The notes: generated by a model not told the origin, from the sequence alone. A DNA stretch of 64,000 nt from Phycisphaerae bacterium (GCA_016795065.1 JAEUIU010000016.1:55002-119001); one strand, 5' to 3'. Positions 45,829-54,891 are shown, counted from the first letter of the stretch. Numbers and translations: made by a program.

Positions 45829-46275
45829 TTAGGCGGAGAAGCTCGACCCGCAGCCGCAGGTCGTGGTCGCGTTCGGATTGTCGAAGACAAAGCCGCGGCC
45901 CATGATCGATTCCTTGAAATCAACCTTGGTGCCGTTGAGGTAGAGGTAGGACTTCGGATCGCAGACCACCTTCAGGGTGAAGGTCTGGGCATCGGTGGCC
46001 ACCGCCGCTCCCCCTGCTCCTGCACCGCCCGTGCCTTCGGGCATGCCTTCGCCAGCCACCTGCGTGAACTTGCCGTCCTCACTCTTCTGATAAACGTACT
46101 CCCAGACTTCGTCGGTTTCCTTCTGCACTTCGGTCAGGTCCAGCAGGTAGGAGAATCCGCTGCATCCGCCACCCTTCACGCCGACGCGAAGGCGCACCGT
46201 CGCGGGGTCGAGTTCCTGCTGGGTGATGATCGAGTCAATTTCGCGAGCGGCGGTGTCGGTGATGAGGACTGGCAT
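45829..46275 (-). CDS. iscA: A-type iron-sulfur carrier (IscA/SufA/ErpA family) with an insertion
   Basis: A 148-residue A-type scaffold/carrier. The three cluster-binding cysteines are present: Cys38 in 'GVKGGGCSGFSY' and Cys140/Cys142 in 'TTTCGCGSSFSA'. The family is normally about 107-120 aa; here the extra length is a Gly/Ala/Glu-rich loop (about residues 64-98, 'EGMPEGTGGAGAGGAAVATD') between two core strands. It is the third gene of the iscS-iscU-iscA order, 86 bases after iscU. The stop codon TAA forms part of a CTAACGATTCG word. Confidence 0.88.
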   Translation of the reverse strand: MPVLITDTAAREIDSIITQQELDPATVRLRVGVKGGGCSGFSYLLDLTEVQKETDEVWEYVYQKSEDGKFTQVAGEGMPEGTGGAGAGGAAVATDAQTFTLKVVCDPKSYLYLNGTKVDFKESIMGRGFVFDNPNATTTCGCGSSFSA

Positions 46276-46361
46276 GGGAAGTGGAGGAATGGGGCGAACG
46301 GGAGGGCGATTCTTGCGTGAGAGGGTACCCGGAATCGTTGGGCCTGCCCTGCTCGTTTGGC

Positions 46362-46790
46362 TCAGTGGGCGGCGCCTTCGGTCGCTTCCGCGAGAAGGCC
46401 GTTCTTCTTCTTGTAGTCGGCAATGGCAGTGCGGATCGAGTCCTCGGCCAGCACCGAACAGTGGATCTTCACCGGCGGGAGGCTGAGTTCCTCGACGATC
46501 TGGGTGTTCTTGATGCCCATCGCCTGATCAAGTGACTTTCCCTTGATCCACTCGGTGGCGAGCGAGCTGGACGCGATCGCCGAGCCACATCCGAAGCACT
46601 TGAACTTCGCGTCCTCGATGACGCCGCTGTCGCTCACCTTGATCTGGAGCTGCATGACGTCACCGCACTCGGGAGCGCCGACAATGCCGACGCCGATGTC
46701 CTTGCGGGTGGCGACTTCCTTCGAGCTGCCGAACGCGCCGACGTTGCGGGGCTTGTTGTAGTGGTCGATGACCTTTTCTGAGTATGCCAT
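46362..46790 (-). CDS. iscU: Iron-sulfur cluster scaffold protein IscU
   Basis: A 142-residue scaffold on which [2Fe-2S] clusters are built. 'YSEKVIDHYNKPRNVGAF' opens the protein, with ligand Cys in 'GAPECGDVMQLQI', 'FKCFGCGSAIASSS' and 'PPVKIHCSVLAEDSIRTAI', including the 'LPPVKIHCS' segment recognised by the Hsc chaperone. The conserved Asp is in ECGD. It lies 54 bases after iscS. hscA, hscB, fdx and iscR are not in this window. Confidence 0.95.
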   Translation of the reverse strand: MAYSEKVIDHYNKPRNVGAFGSSKEVATRKDIGVGIVGAPECGDVMQLQIKVSDSGVIEDAKFKCFGCGSAIASSSLATEWIKGKSLDQAMGIKNTQIVEELSLPPVKIHCSVLAEDSIRTAIADYKKKNGLLAEATEGAAH

Positions 46791-46844
46791 GGTGGGGTTT
46801 CGCAGGGTGTTCGTTGGACTGGGGACATCGCCGGCGGCAGAAGG

Positions 46845-48083
46845 CTAATGCGCCTGCCACTGGATCTTCGAGATGTCGATCCCTTCCTTGTGGAGATCCC
46901 AAAGTGGGCTCATCGTTCGGAGGTGGTTGACGGCCTTCTCGATGCCATCGATCGCATACCGCACTTCCTCCTCGCTCGACCAGCGGCCCAGCGACAGGCG
47001 AAGCGACGAGTGGGCGAGCTCATCGCCGACTCCGAGCGACTTGAGGACATACGAGGGCTCGAGGCTCGCGCTGGTGCACGCCGAGCCGGAGGAACAGGCG
47101 ATGTCCTTGATGCCCATGAGCAGGCTTTCGCCTTCGACGAAGCCGAAGCTCATGTTGGTGAGATGAGGCAAGCGGCGGTCGAAATGCCCATTGATTTGCA
47201 CGCCTTCCAGCCGCGACATCAGCTCGGTCTCAAGCAGACGGCGGAGCTTGAACAGCCGCTCACGCTCGCCCTCCATCTCCTTTTGGCAGAGTTCGCAGGC
47301 CATGCCGAAGCCGACGATGCCGGTGACGTTGAGCGTGCCGCTGCGCATTCCTCGCTCGTGGCCGCCGCCGTCCAAGATCGCCTCGAGACGAACGCGAGGC
47401 TTTCGGCGGCGCACATACAGGGCTCCGACGCCCTTCGGTCCGTAGATCTTGTGACCCGACCAGGAGAGGAGGTCGATGTTGTCGGCGTCGACGTTGGTTG
47501 GCATCTTGCCGACCCATTGGGTGGCGTCGGTGTGGAAGATGACGCCGCGCTCGTGGCAGAGGGCGCCGATCTCAGAAACCTCGTTGATCGTGCCGATCTC
47601 GTTGTTGGCCCACATGATGGAGACCAGGATCGTGTCCTCACGGAGGGCTCCCTCGACCATGGCCCGGGTGATGACACCGTCGGGCGGCGGGGTGAGGAAG
47701 GTGACATCGAAGCCCTCGCCGATGAGCCGCTTACACGGGTCAAGGACGGCCTTGTGCTCGTGGGCGGCGGTGATGATGTGGCCGCGGCCCCTCTGCCCCT
47801 CGGCCGCTCGGGCGTACATGTGGGCCGCGCCCTTGATCGCGAGGTTGTTCGACTCGGTCGAACCGGAGGTCCAGATGATCTCCTTCGCGTCGGCACCGAT
47901 GAGCTGGGCAGCCTGCTCACGGGCGTGCTCGACGCCGTCTTCGGCCTCCCAGCCGAACTTGTGGTTGCGGCTCGCAGAGTTGCCGAACTTCTCGGTGAAG
48001 TAGGGCAGCATGGCCTCGACAACCCGCGGATCGGTGCGGGTGGTCGCGGCGTGGTCCATGTAGATCGGGAACTTAAGAGTCAT
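46845..48083 (-). CDS. iscS: Cysteine desulfurase IscS
   Basis: A 412-residue PLP enzyme supplying sulfur for Fe-S clusters and tRNA thiolation. 'IYMDHAATTRTDPRVVEAML', 'TSGSTESNNLAIKG', 'HEHKAVLDPCKRL', the PLP Lys in 'LSWSGHKIYGPKGVGALYVR' and the persulfide Cys in 'IACSSGSACTSASLEPSYVL' are all present. The C-terminus contains 'WDLHKEGIDISKIQWQ', typical of IscS-type enzymes. First gene of iscS-iscU-iscA. ATG 48083 is chosen over an in-frame upstream extension of 61 codons that looks like leader DNA. Confidence 0.95.
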   Translation of the reverse strand: MTLKFPIYMDHAATTRTDPRVVEAMLPYFTEKFGNSASRNHKFGWEAEDGVEHAREQAAQLIGADAKEIIWTSGSTESNNLAIKGAAHMYARAAEGQRGRGHIITAAHEHKAVLDPCKRLIGEGFDVTFLTPPPDGVITRAMVEGALREDTILVSIMWANNEIGTINEVSEIGALCHERGVIFHTDATQWVGKMPTNVDADNIDLLSWSGHKIYGPKGVGALYVRRRKPRVRLEAILDGGGHERGMRSGTLNVTGIVGFGMACELCQKEMEGERERLFKLRRLLETELMSRLEGVQINGHFDRRLPHLTNMSFGFVEGESLLMGIKDIACSSGSACTSASLEPSYVLKSLGVGDELAHSSLRLSLGRWSSEEEVRYAIDGIEKAVNHLRTMSPLWDLHKEGIDISKIQWQAH

Positions 48084-48260
48084 GGCGAGGAGGCAAAGGC
48101 GGTGAAGTCGAACCGACCGGAGGAACTCCGGCGGTCGGGCCGCTCGCGCCGAGGGTTGGTCGACGAGGGGCGAGGGCGGGACGGAGGCGGGTTCGTTCGA
48201 CCGGGAGCACCGGACGCAACCCGCTGATGGTGCTGCTTGGAGGCCGGAAATCCGATCTCG

Positions 48261-48277
48261 TTGCAACTCATTCTCAA
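48261..48277 (-). promoter_or_regulatory. Candidate Fur-like operator upstream of iscSUA
   Basis: TTGCAACTCATTCTCAA is an imperfect inverted repeat with outer TTG/CAA arms and an inner 'ATTCTCA', resembling iron-regulator (Fur) boxes. It is one of the more AT-rich patches in the region and lies about 180 bases upstream of the iscS ATG. Iron control of isc genes would make sense, but the match is only partial and no Fur gene is visible here. Confidence 0.35.
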
Positions 48278-48279
48278 TG

Positions 48280-48314
48280 TAGGGCTCAGTCTAGGGCCAG
48301 TGTAGGGGAAAGTC
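48280..48314. repeat. Three TAGGG-led direct repeats next to the Fur-like site
   Basis: TAGGG occurs at 48280, 48292 and 48303, each heading a unit of 11-12 bases (TAGGGCTCAGTC, TAGGGCCAGTG, TAGGGGAAAGTC). One-turn spacing is what a cooperatively binding regulator would use. It is immediately adjacent to the candidate Fur-like site. Confidence 0.45.
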
Positions 48315-48440
48315 GGAAGCCTCTCCAACTATCTCGGACTAGTCGTCGGAATTCTCCGGACCTACTTGTCGGTGGTGTGCGACTGCTGCAGCCAACTTGC
48401 CCCGAACGCCGCTTCAAGGGCGATCTTTGCCCTGTTGCGG

Positions 48441-50396
48441 TCAGGCGGAAACCGCTGTTCCGGGAGCCGTCCCGCCGTCGCCAAAGCGGAAAGCCACGAA
48501 GGTCACGTCGTCGTGCACCGGCCGGTGGTCGCGGAACTCGGCGAGTTCGGTTTCGATCGCCTTCACGAGTTCGGGGAGCGGCCGATCCCGGAAGCCTCGG
48601 ATGAGCTCCTGGAGTCGCTCCTTCCCGTAGAGCTCGCGCTGGGCGTTGGGGGTTTCCCAGATGCCATCGGTTCCTAGCACCACTGTGGCTCGCGCCGGCA
48701 GCATCGATCGCGAGTACTCCTCGTACCGCACGCCACCAACCACGCCGAGGGGGACGTCACCGCCGTCTAACGATTCGAACGTGTCGCTCGCAGGGTCATA
48801 GATGATCGCTGGATCGTGCCCTGCGCTTGCCCATCGTGCGCTTCGTGTGGCGGGATCGATGACCAATAGCGCCAAGGTCATGAAGCGACCGTCTCGCGCG
48901 TCCGCGGCTAACACCCGGTTCACGCCTTCCAGGAGCGAGCCCAGGCTTCCCGAGACGCCAGCGTGCGAGCGTAGCGCCGCCCGCGCCGAGGCCATGATGA
49001 ACGCCGAACCGATCCCGTGGCCCATCACATCGCCGACCGCGAAGAGGAGCTTCCCCGGTTCGATCTGGGAGACGTCTATGAAGTCGAAGTAGTCGCCGCC
49101 GGTCTCGTCGCAATAGCGGCTCTGGCCGACGATCTCGATGCCGGGTATCGACGGCGGCGCTGAAGGCAACAGACTCTGCTGTACTTCCATCGCCACAGCG
49201 AGCGATTGCTTCATTTCCATCGTCTGCCGCAAGCGAGGCACCATCGCGTTGAAGCCGCGGGCAAGTTGCCCGATCTCGTCCTCGCCCAGTTCGTTGACCC
49301 GAGCGTCGAGGTTTCCGGTCGCCACCTGCCCCGCCGCTCGCGTGATCTCGAGCACCGGGCGAACCAACGTACGAGCCCGCACCAGCGCGTACGCTGCGGC
49401 GAGGACTCCCACCGTCACCACCACGGCCCACTGCGAGCGAATGAGCTCGGTCATCGGTGCGGCGAACTCGCTGCGCGGCAAGAGGACGCTCACCACCCAC
49501 GGGCGCAATGACATCGGAGCCAGCCCCGCGATCCAGCGCTCCCGCCGGCCTTCCGCGTCGGGCGCGAAGCCGAACTCCACCGCTCCCATCGTCATCGGGC
49601 TGCCTAAGGCCGCCCCGAGCTCGGGCAGGTCCAGCGAATCGATGCGCTCGATACTCCATCGCGACATCGGGTCAAGCGCCGCCTGCTCGTCGGCCGAAAG
49701 CGGGACGAGGCTTCGATAGAGGCGACTCTTGTCCGGTTGAACGAGCACGATGCCGTCGGCGTCGGTCAGCATCGCGTGTCCGCGTCCGCCCGGCTGCACC
49801 GCGTCGAGGATCTGCCACAACCTCTCACCCTGGTACTTGATGACCGCAACGCCCACTTGCCCATGACCGGAAAGGACGGGCATCGAAAGGTAGATCCCCG
49901 GGCGCGACGACGTCTTGCCGACAAGGACGTCGGAGATGTGGACCGCGCCGTCGCGGGCCTGACGGAAGTACTCGCGGAAGTTGAAGTCGAGTCCAACGTT
50001 CGATGCGCTCGTGCTCGCCAGCCCGTACCCGCTCATGTCGATCAGGAAGGCCGACGCGTAGTCGGGGTTGCTCGACACGGTCAGGCCCAACTGCTCGTCG
50101 GCCGCCGCCTGGCGCTGCGGACGCTGTCCAACATCGGCGCAATACGCGATGACCGCCGGTTGTCCGGCGAGCTGGGCAAGAGAACGCTGGGCATCGATCA
50201 GCAGTTGCTCAAGCTGGGTCGCCGTCACCCGGGCAAGCAGTTCGACGTTCTCGCGAGCTTCGCGTTCAAGGGCCGCGTTGGCCCGAGCGGAAGTGATCCA
50301 CACCGCGATCGCCAGCGGCACCAGCGACGCGACCAGAAGATCCATCGCCATCTTGAGGGCGATGGGCCAGTCGCGAGGTGCAAAGCGAAGGGGCAT
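48441..50396 (-). CDS. Membrane SpoIIE-type (PP2C) phosphatase with periplasmic sensor and HAMP
   Basis: A 651-residue protein. A first TM (about 18-37), a large periplasmic dCache-like sensor ('SNPDYASAFLIDMSGYGLA', 'FREYFRQARDGAVHISDV'), a second TM (about 315-335), a HAMP domain ('LEITRAAGQVATGNLDARVN') and a cytoplasmic PP2C-type phosphatase follow. Metal-binding acids are visible in 'GGDYFDFIDV', 'LFAVGDVMGHGIGSAF', 'VVLGTDGIWE' and 'HDDVTFVAFRFG'. Such proteins dephosphorylate STAS anti-anti-sigma factors; a STAS gene lies at 60660-61052. Start at ATG 50396. Environmental signals sensed are unknown. Confidence 0.92.
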   Translation of the reverse strand: MPLRFAPRDWPIALKMAMDLLVASLVPLAIAVWITSARANAALEREARENVELLARVTATQLEQLLIDAQRSLAQLAGQPAVIAYCADVGQRPQRQAAADEQLGLTVSSNPDYASAFLIDMSGYGLASTSASNVGLDFNFREYFRQARDGAVHISDVLVGKTSSRPGIYLSMPVLSGHGQVGVAVIKYQGERLWQILDAVQPGGRGHAMLTDADGIVLVQPDKSRLYRSLVPLSADEQAALDPMSRWSIERIDSLDLPELGAALGSPMTMGAVEFGFAPDAEGRRERWIAGLAPMSLRPWVVSVLLPRSEFAAPMTELIRSQWAVVVTVGVLAAAYALVRARTLVRPVLEITRAAGQVATGNLDARVNELGEDEIGQLARGFNAMVPRLRQTMEMKQSLAVAMEVQQSLLPSAPPSIPGIEIVGQSRYCDETGGDYFDFIDVSQIEPGKLLFAVGDVMGHGIGSAFIMASARAALRSHAGVSGSLGSLLEGVNRVLAADARDGRFMTLALLVIDPATRSARWASAGHDPAIIYDPASDTFESLDGGDVPLGVVGGVRYEEYSRSMLPARATVVLGTDGIWETPNAQRELYGKERLQELIRGFRDRPLPELVKAIETELAEFRDHRPVHDDVTFVAFRFGDGGTAPGTAVSA

Positions 50397-50491
50397 CGCC
50401 CTGCATTGTCCGGGCGCCGAAGCAAACCGCAACCGGAGCGCCGACGCATCGCGACCGCAACCCCCTTCCCTCATTCGGTATCGTGTCGGGC

Positions 50492-51367
50492 ATGCATGCG
50501 TCCTCGACCCTGCGAGTCGCCCATTCACCTGAGGAGTTTCGCGACCTCACCCAGTGCGCGTTCGTCCCGACCATGGGTGCATTGCACGAGGGACACGCGG
50601 CCCTGCTCCGGCGGGCCAAGGCGACTGGGCTACCGGTCTGCGTGTCGATCTACGTGAACCCGACCCAGTTCGGACCCAACGAGGACCTGAACCGATATCC
50701 ACGCACGCTCGACGACGATCTGGCCCTCGCCGCCCGGGAGGGCGTTGCGGTTGCTTATGTGCCGAGCACGGATGTCATCTATCCCGAGGGCATCGAGGCC
50801 GCGAATCGCCTCGCCCTGACGCTCCCGCTGCCCGACGTGGCGACGAGGCCGGGGCTTGAGGACCGTTGCCGCCCGGGGCACTTCGCTGGCGTCCAGTTGG
50901 TCGTCGCCCGGCTCTTTGACGCGGTGCGCCCGCGCGTTGCGATCTTCGGTGAGAAGGACTGGCAACAGCTCAAGCTGGTGCAGGCGATGGTTACCGCTGC
51001 GGAGAGTGACCGTTGGCCGGGCCTGGAGATCTTGCCGTTGGCGACCGTGCGCGAGCCCGACGGCCTGGCTCTCTCAAGCCGAAATCGATACCTCCGGCCG
51101 GAGGACCGGGAACAGGCCCGAGGAGTTCCGCGTGCGATCCAGTTGGCCCACTCGGCCCAACGGCCGTCGACCGCGGAGCGGCTGATGCGCGAGACGCTCG
51201 AGGCCCACGGCTTCGAGATCGATTACGCGGTCGTCCGCGATGCCGAGACGCTCCTGCCTGTCGATGGCTTCGAACGCCCCACGCGGGCCCTCATCGCCGC
51301 CCACCTGAAATGGGATGGCGGATCCGTGCGACTGATCGACAACGCTGCCATGACCCTCTGGCGGTGA
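50492..51367 (+). CDS. panC: Pantothenate synthetase (pantoate-beta-alanine ligase)
   Basis: Joins pantoate and beta-alanine with ATP in coenzyme A biosynthesis. The 291-residue protein contains 'FVPTMGALHEGHAALLRRAK', 'VSIYVNPTQFGPNEDLNRYP', 'AIFGEKDWQQLKLVQ' and 'GLALSSRNRYL', the complete PanC motif set. Length fits the family. It is divergent from the phosphatase gene (96-base gap). Other pan genes are not adjacent. Confidence 0.95.
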   Translation: MHASSTLRVAHSPEEFRDLTQCAFVPTMGALHEGHAALLRRAKATGLPVCVSIYVNPTQFGPNEDLNRYPRTLDDDLALAAREGVAVAYVPSTDVIYPEGIEAANRLALTLPLPDVATRPGLEDRCRPGHFAGVQLVVARLFDAVRPRVAIFGEKDWQQLKLVQAMVTAAESDRWPGLEILPLATVREPDGLALSSRNRYLRPEDREQARGVPRAIQLAHSAQRPSTAERLMRETLEAHGFEIDYAVVRDAETLLPVDGFERPTRALIAAHLKWDGGSVRLIDNAAMTLWR

Positions 51368-51645
51368 GGATCGCCACCAAGGTGGCCCGTGGATTCCTGA
51401 CCGGCCCATCGGAGCGAGGCCGTTCTGGCCTGCTTGCTCGGGGTATGGGGCCTGTGTGGAGCAGGTTGCGACCCCATGAGCGCCCGGGGAACACCTGACC
51501 ATCGCCACAAACGGCAATTTCGAGAGAAGCGGCAACCTTGGTTGGTATCGTTGACGAACTCTGAGGGGCGGATCTTGGGTTCGTCGCCTGCACTGGCGGC
51601 GCTCCAGCCGACCCGCCCGCTCCAGATTGTCCTTGAGGCCCCACG

Positions 51646-52929
51646 ATGTCGATTCGACTCCCGTTCGTCCGTCCGCTTCTGGCCGTGGCCTTCGTCACCG
51701 CCACACTCGGAATCTCCGCCCTCGCCACCTCTGCCCCGAAGCCCACCTTCCAGAGCGGAGGCAAGACGAAGGAAGATCGGGCCGCCGAGAAGGCCGAACG
51801 CGAGAAGGAAAAGGCTGAGAAGGAACGGGCTCGCGAGCGCTCCAAGTGGATGGACAAGCTCGAGAAGGAGGACCGTGCTGCGATCGACGCCAATCTTGAG
51901 TTCGCCCTTCCGGCGTGGACCTCGGGTCTCGATTGGGTCGGCGAGGCGAAGGCCCCGAGCTTTGACGAAATGCGCGGCCGCGTGATCGTGATCCAGACGT
52001 TCACGACCAAGGGAAGCGGCGGGAAGAGTTCCCTCGACCGGTTGGCCAAGGCTCTCGAGGAGTACGAGACGAAGGACGTCCAGATCATCGCGATCCACAC
52101 GCCTGAAGGCTCCGACAAGGCCGAGGCGCAACTCGAGAAGTCGGATTACGCATTCCCGGTCGCGATTGATCGCGACGGCGCCTTCTGCGATGTGATCGGC
52201 GCTTACAAGAAGCCGGTGAACCTGGTCGTGAACCGAACCGGCGACGTGAAGTACACCGGCCTGACGTCCGACGGCATGGCAAAGGCAGTGAAGGAGCTTG
52301 CCGCCGAGGTCTTCGATCCGGCGACCAAGCCCAACACACGGACGCCGACGACCTCAAAGTCCCCGAAGTCCTTCCCGACCTACCGCGACGCGGTCGGCTC
52401 CGCCCTCGACCTTCGCGGCAAACCGGCCCCGGCGATGGGACGGGTCGATTGGTGGAATGGCGCACCGAACATCCAGAACAAGCTGGTGATCGTCGACTTC
52501 TGGGCAACCTGGTGCGGCCCGTGCAAGAAGGCGATCCCGCACATGAACGAGATCGCCAATGCCTTCCGCGCTGACATCCAGTGCATGGGGATCTCCGACG
52601 AATCCAACAGCAAGTTCGTTCAAGGACTCAAGGACTCGAAACTCGATAAGGGCGATTTCGCCTATCCGGTCGGCGTCGATCCCACGGGCTCGATGAAGCA
52701 GGGCTTCTCGATCGGCGGCATCCCCCACGTCGTCGTCATCTCTGCCGACGGCATCGTCCGCTGGCAGGGGCACCCAATGAATCTCTCGCGCGACACGCTG
52801 ACCGAATTGGTCGAAGCCAACCGTGCGGTCGTCGCGATCCGCGGCGAGGGCAACAACGACCGCTGGCGTCGGACGCTGGACGGCGAGAAGGACCACTCCA
52901 GCTCCTCGCGTGAGAAGTCTCGCGGGTGA
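51646..52929 (+). CDS. Secreted two-domain thioredoxin-fold protein (TlpA-like C-terminal domain)
   Basis: A 427-residue exported protein: signal peptide ('LLAVAFVTATLGISALATSA'), then a highly charged helix (about 40-70, 'KEDRAAEKAEREKEKAEKER'), then two thioredoxin-like domains. The second (about 255-400) has 'KLVIVDFWATWCGPCKKAIP' with active site Cys290-Gly-Pro-Cys293, and the cis-Pro region 'GGIPHVVVISADG'. The first (about 80-220) aligns in pattern ('RVIVIQTFTTKGSGGKSS') but has no cysteines at the active site, so it is probably a binding domain. A periplasmic disulfide reductase is likely. The 278-base gap before it holds no gene I can see. Confidence 0.85.
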   Translation: MSIRLPFVRPLLAVAFVTATLGISALATSAPKPTFQSGGKTKEDRAAEKAEREKEKAEKERARERSKWMDKLEKEDRAAIDANLEFALPAWTSGLDWVGEAKAPSFDEMRGRVIVIQTFTTKGSGGKSSLDRLAKALEEYETKDVQIIAIHTPEGSDKAEAQLEKSDYAFPVAIDRDGAFCDVIGAYKKPVNLVVNRTGDVKYTGLTSDGMAKAVKELAAEVFDPATKPNTRTPTTSKSPKSFPTYRDAVGSALDLRGKPAPAMGRVDWWNGAPNIQNKLVIVDFWATWCGPCKKAIPHMNEIANAFRADIQCMGISDESNSKFVQGLKDSKLDKGDFAYPVGVDPTGSMKQGFSIGGIPHVVVISADGIVRWQGHPMNLSRDTLTELVEANRAVVAIRGEGNNDRWRRTLDGEKDHSSSSREKSRG

Positions 52930-52952
52930 GTCGGGCGAGCGGCCGAAGTGGA

Positions 52953-53945
52953 CTAGAACTCGCGGCTGACCGTCCGCTCCGCCAACTCGTGAAGCAGGTC
53001 GCGCACTGGGCTCGCGGCGAGGACATCCAGTTCCTCACGGGCCGAGCGGACGATTGCGACGGCCCGTTCGCGAGCCATGTCCAACGCTCCTGACCGCTCG
53101 GCGATGTCGCGCAGCGTGCGGCCATCGTGGGCCTGGATCGCGTCCAGGGCACAGAGCCGCTCAGCGCTGCTTCCGTGGGCAAGCAGGAGAATGAGCGGCA
53201 GGGTCATCTTTCCCTTGGCGAAATCACGGCCGAGGCTCTTGCCGACGACCTCTTCCTTGCCGGCGAGGTCAAGTACGTCGTCCTGGATCTGGAAAGCGCT
53301 GCCGACCGCCATGCCGAATCGGTTGAGGGCCTCGACCGTCGTACCCGGCGCTCCGCTCAAGGCCGCACCGAACCGGCAACAGGCACCTACCAGGACCGCG
53401 GTCTTGCGGCGGATGATCTCGAAGTATGTCGGCTCGTCGAGGCTGGTGTCGTCGCGGTGATGGAGCTGGATCAGTTCCCCTTCGCAGAGGGTGTTGGTCA
53501 CCTCGCCGAATTGGAGGTTGATCGCCGGTTCGCCGACCCGCGAGCAGAGGTGGAAGGCGTTGGAGATGAGATAGTCGCCGAGCATCACCGCCGTCTCGTT
53601 GCCTCGGAGTGAATTGACCGTCGCACCGCGCCGCCGCGTGGACGCCTCGTCCAGCACGTCGTCGTGAACGAGCGTCGCCATGTGGATCATCTCGGCGACG
53701 CACGCCACCATGCAGTGTCGTTCGGTGATAGAGGCCCGCTCATTGGGGGCCTTCGATGCAGCGAGGCCGCAGAGAATCACCAACGTCGGGCGGAGCATCT
53801 TGCCGCGATAGCGTTCGACGTGACGGCAGAGGTCATTGACCGCCGGGAAGTCGCTGGCAAGCTGGCGCTCGAAGATGGCCTCGGTCTCATGGAGGCACTC
53901 CGTGAGGATCCCGGCCACTGAGGCATGGGCGAGGCTGTCAAGCAT
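52953..53945 (-). CDS. Trans-isoprenyl diphosphate synthase (polyprenyl synthetase)
   Basis: A 330-residue enzyme that condenses isopentenyl diphosphate units; most likely the long-chain (octaprenyl/solanesyl-type) synthase for the quinone side chain. First Asp-rich motif: 'IHMATLVHDDVLDEASTRRR'; second: 'GSAFQIQDDVLDLAGKEEV'. 'YRGKMLRPTLVILCG' is the substrate-binding Lys/Arg region. Residues before the first Asp motif are small and aliphatic, typical of long-chain enzymes. Its 3' end faces the thioredoxin-fold gene; 58 bases separate its start from the methyltransferase gene end. Confidence 0.9.
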   Translation of the reverse strand: MLDSLAHASVAGILTECLHETEAIFERQLASDFPAVNDLCRHVERYRGKMLRPTLVILCGLAASKAPNERASITERHCMVACVAEMIHMATLVHDDVLDEASTRRRGATVNSLRGNETAVMLGDYLISNAFHLCSRVGEPAINLQFGEVTNTLCEGELIQLHHRDDTSLDEPTYFEIIRRKTAVLVGACCRFGAALSGAPGTTVEALNRFGMAVGSAFQIQDDVLDLAGKEEVVGKSLGRDFAKGKMTLPLILLLAHGSSAERLCALDAIQAHDGRTLRDIAERSGALDMARERAVAIVRSAREELDVLAASPVRDLLHELAERTVSREF

Positions 53946-54003
53946 GGCCCGATGATAGTGGACCGCCTTCGCCGAAACACACCGTTCCCGCAGGGAGCCG
54001 GCC

Positions 54004-54891
54004 TTATCGTTCCGCCACGATGTAAGCGATCCAGCCCTCACAGGCCTCGCCGCGGGTGCTGGGTCGGAAGCGGCCGTTGCCCTCGCCGGTCTTCAGGTTG
54101 GTTCCTTCCCAGTAGACCGTCGCCTTCCGGAAACCCGCTTCGACCAGCGATTCCTGAAGCTCGGGAAGCGTCCACAGTCGCCATTCGTAGGTGAAGGCCT
54201 TGCGCATCTCCGAGCCGTCGGGGAAGCGGAAGTGGATGTGATTGATGACGTCGCCAGTGACCGGGTTGTAGTGGTTCTGGTCCCAGACATAGGTGAACCC
54301 GTCGAGATGCCTCTCCTCTTCGATCTCGCGGAAGGAGTCGCTTCCGCCGTAGGCGTCGATCACGAACAGGCCATCCTTCACCAGCGAGGCGTAGACGCTG
54401 CGGAAGTACTTCATCAGCTCCTCGCGTCGCTTGAAGATGTAGTAGGAGAAGTTCATCGCGACGACGCAATCGACCTTCTCGATCCGATCGCGCATCACGT
54501 CTTCCTTGCGGATGTCGAGACGCTCGTAATCCTCCTCAGCGAGCTTGGGCAAATTGTGCTTGCGACCCCAGGCCAGCACGCTCGCATCAAGGTCGATCGC
54601 CACGGCGATGTTGCTCGATCGTCGAGCGACCCATTCGACGCTCGCTGCGAAGGTGCCGCAGAAGTCCTCGCGCAGGGTCGATGCGAGCCGGCCCCGATGG
54701 GTGCGCCAAACGCGATCGATGAAGTCGACCTCGAACTCGACGTTCTGGACGGCAAGCTCGTAGAGCTCGTGACGATCGCTCGTCGCGGCGGTGCGCCAAG
54801 CGCGTCGCTTGCCTTTCGCCTTGCCGCCCTTCGTGCCTTGGGAATGCTGGTGACTTGCCGCTGAACGTCGCTTGGTTGTGCTACCTGCCAT
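54004..54891 (-). CDS. Class I SAM-dependent methyltransferase
   Basis: A 295-residue protein with a basic, Ser/Lys-rich N-terminal extension (about 35 residues) before the Rossmann core. 'LREDFCGTFAASVEWVARR' is a variant SAM-binding glycine loop, 'VAIDLDASVLAWGRKHNL' carries the ribose-binding acid, and 'KVDCVVAMNFSYYIFKRREE' and 'LVKDGLFVIDAYGGSDSF' are later core strands. The C-terminal part 'EMRKAFTYEWRLWTLPELQE' is a substrate-cap region seen in small-molecule methyltransferases. The target is unknown; downstream polyprenyl synthase might suggest quinone modification, but this is only positional. Confidence 0.82.
   Translation of the reverse strand: MAGSTTKRRSAASHQHSQGTKGGKAKGKRRAWRTAATSDRHELYELAVQNVEFEVDFIDRVWRTHRGRLASTLREDFCGTFAASVEWVARRSSNIAVAIDLDASVLAWGRKHNLPKLAEEDYERLDIRKEDVMRDRIEKVDCVVAMNFSYYIFKRREELMKYFRSVYASLVKDGLFVIDAYGGSDSFREIEEERHLDGFTYVWDQNHYNPVTGDVINHIHFRFPDGSEMRKAFTYEWRLWTLPELQESLVEAGFRKATVYWEGTNLKTGEGNGRFRPSTRGEACEGWIAYIVAER

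Larger units (their letters stand above)
48084..48440. other. Regulatory gap upstream of iscS
   Basis: A 357-base stretch between the SpoIIE-type phosphatase gene (ending at 48441) and iscS, both on the minus strand. It holds a candidate Fur-like site and three TAGGG repeats (annotated separately) but no convincing gene; plus-strand open frames crossing it have poor codon character. It presumably carries the isc promoter. Confidence 0.6.

Noticed and set aside
48227..48604. Plus-strand open frames upstream of iscS and over the SpoIIE gene end
   Set aside because: They are antisense shadows with Arg/Ser-rich translations and no recognisable motif.
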